Shown here: piece after piece, positions 6,427 through 8,571 of the stretch
Layout: the number at the start of each line of letters is the position of its first letter
How positions within the stretch are numbered: the first letter of the stretch is position 1
NCBI GenBank assembly: GCA_020697375.1
Contig: JAJFBJ010000128.1
Coordinates: 1 to 8,571 of the forward strand
Length of the DNA: 8,571 nucleotides
DNA from: Nitrospira sp.
GTDB lineage: Bacteria; Nitrospirota; Nitrospiria; Nitrospirales; Nitrospiraceae
Direction of reading: 5' to 3'
Program-made: the position numbers and the translations under genes
The notes under the pieces: generated by a model
What the model saw: the letters and a program-made list of their open reading frames with translations, nothing else
Databases searched by the model: none
Told to the model about the DNA's origin: nothing

Positions 6427-7683
6427 ATGGGGATGTTGCGGAGACTTCGAGCGAATTACTGGTTATTGGCGTTCGCTCTCGGCTCCCTTTCCTGCACATC
6501 GCTCGACCCACCGAGCATTCCACTGACCGCGCCTCCTCCGGCCAACAGCAGAGCCACGACTCACCTGGGCGCCAAAGAAGTGGCCGACGGCCGATTCATC
6601 GGACTGGCGTTCTCCGGCGGGGGGAGCCGCGCGGCCGTGTTCGGTGCGGCTGTGATGGAAGAACTCGGCCAAGCGGGTTTGTTACAGCAGGTAGATGTGC
6701 TGTCTGCTGTGTCGGGAGGGGCATTGCCGGCCGCCTCCTACGCGCTTGAGGGCTACCGGGACTTCAGTTTCCGCAACGGCTTCGTGAAGCAGGTCGGGCG
6801 TGATTTTCAACGAGCGATGCTGGGGCCCTGGTATGCCGCTCCACAGAACGCACTCCGGTATTTTCTGACCGACAAGATTTCCGCCGAGCAGATCATCCAG
6901 GTATTGGACGACCAGCTGTTTCGCGGCGCCACCTTTGCCGATCTGAATCCCTCCAAGCCGATTCTCCTGCTGAACGCCACCGATGCCCTCACCGGCGAGC
7001 CATTCGTCATCTCCGATGAACGGTTCGCCTTATTGGACCTGCCGTTGGCTTCGTTCAGTATCGCTCGCGCCGTCTATATGTCCGCGGCCTATCCCGGCAG
7101 GTTGGAGCCACTGGCCATCCCTTATGGGAGGACCGACGGCAACCACAATGACCGCCCCCCATTGCTTGCGTACGATGGTGGAGCGGCAGACAATCTCGGC
7201 ATCCGGACCCTGATGCAGGTCGTGAATGACGCACTGTCGACGCGCTCGATGCAGGAATTGTTTCCTCGGGGATGCCTGGTGATTTCCATCGATGCCACTG
7301 GGAGGCAGAAGAATGAGGCGCGTCAACCGCTGTCCGCCGCCGCCGCCTTGCTGAAAGGCCACCGGCGGAATCTGTTGGAGCTGGCCGGCATTCCCGCTTT
7401 GCAGCAAGACCGGACCATGTTCGGCAGGTTCCGGGTCGGTCAAAACGGCGCCGGTGGGCTCTGCCACTTCTGGCATCTCGCGTTGCGTCAGTTGCCGGAC
7501 AGTGATCCGCTGGGCGCACGAGTCACGTCCATCCAAACAAACCTCGGGCTGTCGGCCGATGACCAGGCCGCGCTCGTTGAAGCTGCAGCCCGTCTGGTGG
7601 CGAAAGGCCGAGAGGATATGACCGGGGTGGAAGGTTGGGACGACTTCATGGAGCCTCCTTCGGGCCGGATCTTAGATCCATGA
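6427..7683 (+). CDS. Patatin-like phospholipase, predicted lipoprotein
   Basis: This 418-residue protein carries a patatin domain (PF01734), a Ser-Asp dyad lipid acyl hydrolase. The N-terminus has basic residues (LRRLR, 4-8), a hydrophobic stretch (11-21) and Cys23 in GSLSC, a loose fit to the lipobox, followed by a Ser/Pro-rich tether (about 24-47). This suggests export and lipid anchoring. The oxyanion loop is FSGGGSR at 62-68. The nucleophile elbow is SAVSGG with Ser96; the usual Gly two residues before the serine is Ala94, as in a subset of patatins. The dyad Asp250 lies in YDGGAADNLGIR (249-260). A conserved MSAAYPGRLEPL block (218-229) follows the usual patatin order. Substrates of such proteins are phospholipids or other acyl lipids; none can be assigned. 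ATG 6427 keeps the whole signal peptide; an in-frame ATG at 6433 is possible. The Shine-Dalgarno is poor. Its stop overlaps ATG 7680 (ATGA). Confidence 0.9.
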   Translation: MGMLRRLRANYWLLAFALGSLSCTSLDPPSIPLTAPPPANSRATTHLGAKEVADGRFIGLAFSGGGSRAAVFGAAVMEELGQAGLLQQVDVLSAVSGGALPAASYALEGYRDFSFRNGFVKQVGRDFQRAMLGPWYAAPQNALRYFLTDKISAEQIIQVLDDQLFRGATFADLNPSKPILLLNATDALTGEPFVISDERFALLDLPLASFSIARAVYMSAAYPGRLEPLAIPYGRTDGNHNDRPPLLAYDGGAADNLGIRTLMQVVNDALSTRSMQELFPRGCLVISIDATGRQKNEARQPLSAAAALLKGHRRNLLELAGIPALQQDRTMFGRFRVGQNGAGGLCHFWHLALRQLPDSDPLGARVTSIQTNLGLSADDQAALVEAAARLVAKGREDMTGVEGWDDFMEPPSGRILDP

Positions 7684-7829
7684 AGAGGCTCGTAATTCCG
7701 TTGCGGATTCTTCCGCGAACAACCGGTGACTTTAGAAGCCCGCTTATCCAACACCTGTCGGCGCTTCTGAAAACACATCATATGCAGAATCGAAGAGGAC
7801 CCAGCCCCGCAGGGCTGATTGCACCATGA
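7680..7829 (+). CDS. Possible 49-codon bridging ORF with ATGA overlaps at both ends
   Basis: An ORF beginning at ATG 7680 overlaps the stop of the patatin gene in ATGA (7680-7683) and ends at TGA 7827-7829, overlapping the ATG of the reductase in a second ATGA (7826-7829). The predicted 49-residue product begins MKRLVIPLRILPRTTGDF and is basic, with one modest hydrophobic stretch and an end of PSPAGLIAP. I do not recognise it. It may be a real small protein, a translational relay coupling the two neighbours, or chance use of the gap. There is no independent ribosome binding site visible inside the patatin C-terminus. Confidence is low because composition is not distinctive. Confidence 0.3.
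   Translation: MKRLVIPLRILPRTTGDFRSPLIQHLSALLKTHHMQNRRGPSPAGLIAP
7802..7817 (+). promoter_or_regulatory. GC-rich hairpin at the start of the reductase gene
   Basis: CAGCCC (7802-7807) and GGGCTG (7812-7817) form a perfect 6-bp stem around CGCA, 8 nt before ATG 7826. The AGGG (7811-7814), the only Shine-Dalgarno-like string here, is mostly inside the stem, so the hairpin could mask it unless ribosomes reading the 7680-7829 ORF open it. No T-run follows, so it is not an intrinsic terminator. Confidence 0.4.
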
Positions 7830-8571
7830 AACCGATCGCGTTGATCACCGGTGCCGCCGGCCTCATCGGCGGCTACCTCGTCAGGACCGCCCCGCGTTGG
7901 GCTCCGCAGTGGGAGGCGCGCGGCGTCACCAGGGCCGAGGCAGACCTTACCGACCCAGCGCAGGTGGAGGCGCTCCGGCGGCGATACCAACCAGGCCTCG
8001 TCGTTCACTGCGCGGCACTGAGCCGAACGGGAGCTTGTGAGCAGGACCCGGCGCGAGCCAGACGGATCAACGTCGAGGCGACCCGATATCTGACCGACTT
8101 GGCTAGGGGCATTCCGTTTGTCTTCCTCTCCAGCGATCAAGTCTTCGACGGGTCGAAAGGACACTATGTCGAAACGGATCGGGTCAATCCTCTGAACGTG
8201 TACGGGCAGACAAAGGCAGAGGCGGAACAGGTGGTATTACAGAATCCGGCCCATTCGGTGATTCGTATTGCCCTGACGGCCGGCACATCGCCGACCAACG
8301 ACAGGAGTTTCGTCGAAGACATGCTTCGGACTGTTGCGAAGGGGATGAGGATGACGCTCTTCACGGATGAATTTCGTTGTCCGATCCCGGCAGGAGCGTT
8401 GGCGCGGGCTCTGTGGGAGGTCATCGGGCAGAAACGACCCGGTCTGTACCATCTTGGGGGAAGCGACCGATTATCTCGATGGCAGATCGGTGAGTTACTG
8501 GCTCGCCGGTATCCGGACCTCTTGGCCTGTATTCAACCGGGCTCGCTTGCCGATTATCACGGTCCGCCTCG
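7826..8571 (+). CDS. RmlD-like NAD(P)-dependent sugar reductase/epimerase (3' truncated)
   Basis: The frame opens at ATG 7826 and stays open to the window end, giving 248 residues; about 30-50 more are expected from family length. It is an extended short-chain dehydrogenase close to dTDP-4-dehydrorhamnose reductase (RmlD, PF04321). The nucleotide-binding motif is TGAAGLIG (8-15), followed by an acidic ADLTD turn (39-43) and VVHCAALSRTGACE (59-72). The active-site strand is LSSDQVFDG (101-109) and the catalytic pair YGQTK gives Tyr126 and Lys130. NPLNVYG (121-127) and the later GLYHLGGSDRLSRWQIGELL block (206-225) follow the RmlD order. RmlD makes dTDP-L-rhamnose; related proteins act on other nucleotide sugars, and no rmlABC genes are visible, so the exact reaction is open. 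The start overlaps the bridging ORF in ATGA, and a hairpin stands just upstream. Confidence 0.88.
   Translation, partial: MKPIALITGAAGLIGGYLVRTAPRWAPQWEARGVTRAEADLTDPAQVEALRRRYQPGLVVHCAALSRTGACEQDPARARRINVEATRYLTDLARGIPFVFLSSDQVFDGSKGHYVETDRVNPLNVYGQTKAEAEQVVLQNPAHSVIRIALTAGTSPTNDRSFVEDMLRTVAKGMRMTLFTDEFRCPIPAGALARALWEVIGQKRPGLYHLGGSDRLSRWQIGELLARRYPDLLACIQPGSLADYHGPP

Overview
The window looks like chromosomal DNA of a GC-rich, free-living Gram-negative bacterium. My best guess is Nitrospira or a close relative. That guess rests on a degenerate intergenic element (4428-4598) resembling a dispersed repeat I remember from Nitrospira genomes, on the gene types present and on the use of TTG/GTG starts. 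It is recollection, not a search result. All real genes are on the + strand; I saw no tRNA, rRNA, CRISPR array or transposase.

Layout. (1) Positions 1-807 encode a multi-pass membrane protein of unknown function, possibly cut at its 5' end. (2) After a plausible sigma70-type promoter (861-889) comes a tight cluster: a phospholipase/carboxylesterase-type alpha/beta hydrolase (953-1666), a class I SAM-dependent methyltransferase (1691-2401), an ABHD10-like alpha/beta hydrolase overlapping it by 4 bp (2398-3192), and a 55-residue cysteine-rich, probably zinc-binding protein (3207-3374). A HugZ-like split-barrel/DUF2470 protein (3483-4289) follows after 108 bp. (3) A 336-bp gene-free stretch (4290-4625) holds a hairpin and the decayed palindromic repeat. 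(4) ettA (4626-6308) encodes the ABC-F translation throttle protein. (5) A patatin-like phospholipase with a lipoprotein-type signal (6427-7683) follows, then a possible 49-codon ORF (7680-7829) joined at both ends by ATGA overlaps, then an RmlD-like NAD(P)-dependent sugar reductase/epimerase (7826 to the window end, truncated).

How the genes may work together. The spacing of the 953-3374 cluster (24 bp, -4 bp, 14 bp) suggests one transcript encoding two different serine hydrolases, a small-molecule methyltransferase and a small metal-binding protein. No single pathway can be named from sequence alone. ettA is an independent housekeeping gene. The patatin lipoprotein and the RmlD-like reductase could both concern the cell envelope, but that is only a contextual inference.

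Most of the window is ordinary chromosomal content. The items most worth a second look are the small Cys-rich gene, the two-hydrolase/methyltransferase cluster, the ATGA-ATGA bridging ORF with a hairpin at its end, the HugZ-like protein lacking the usual DUF2470 histidines, and the decayed repeat.
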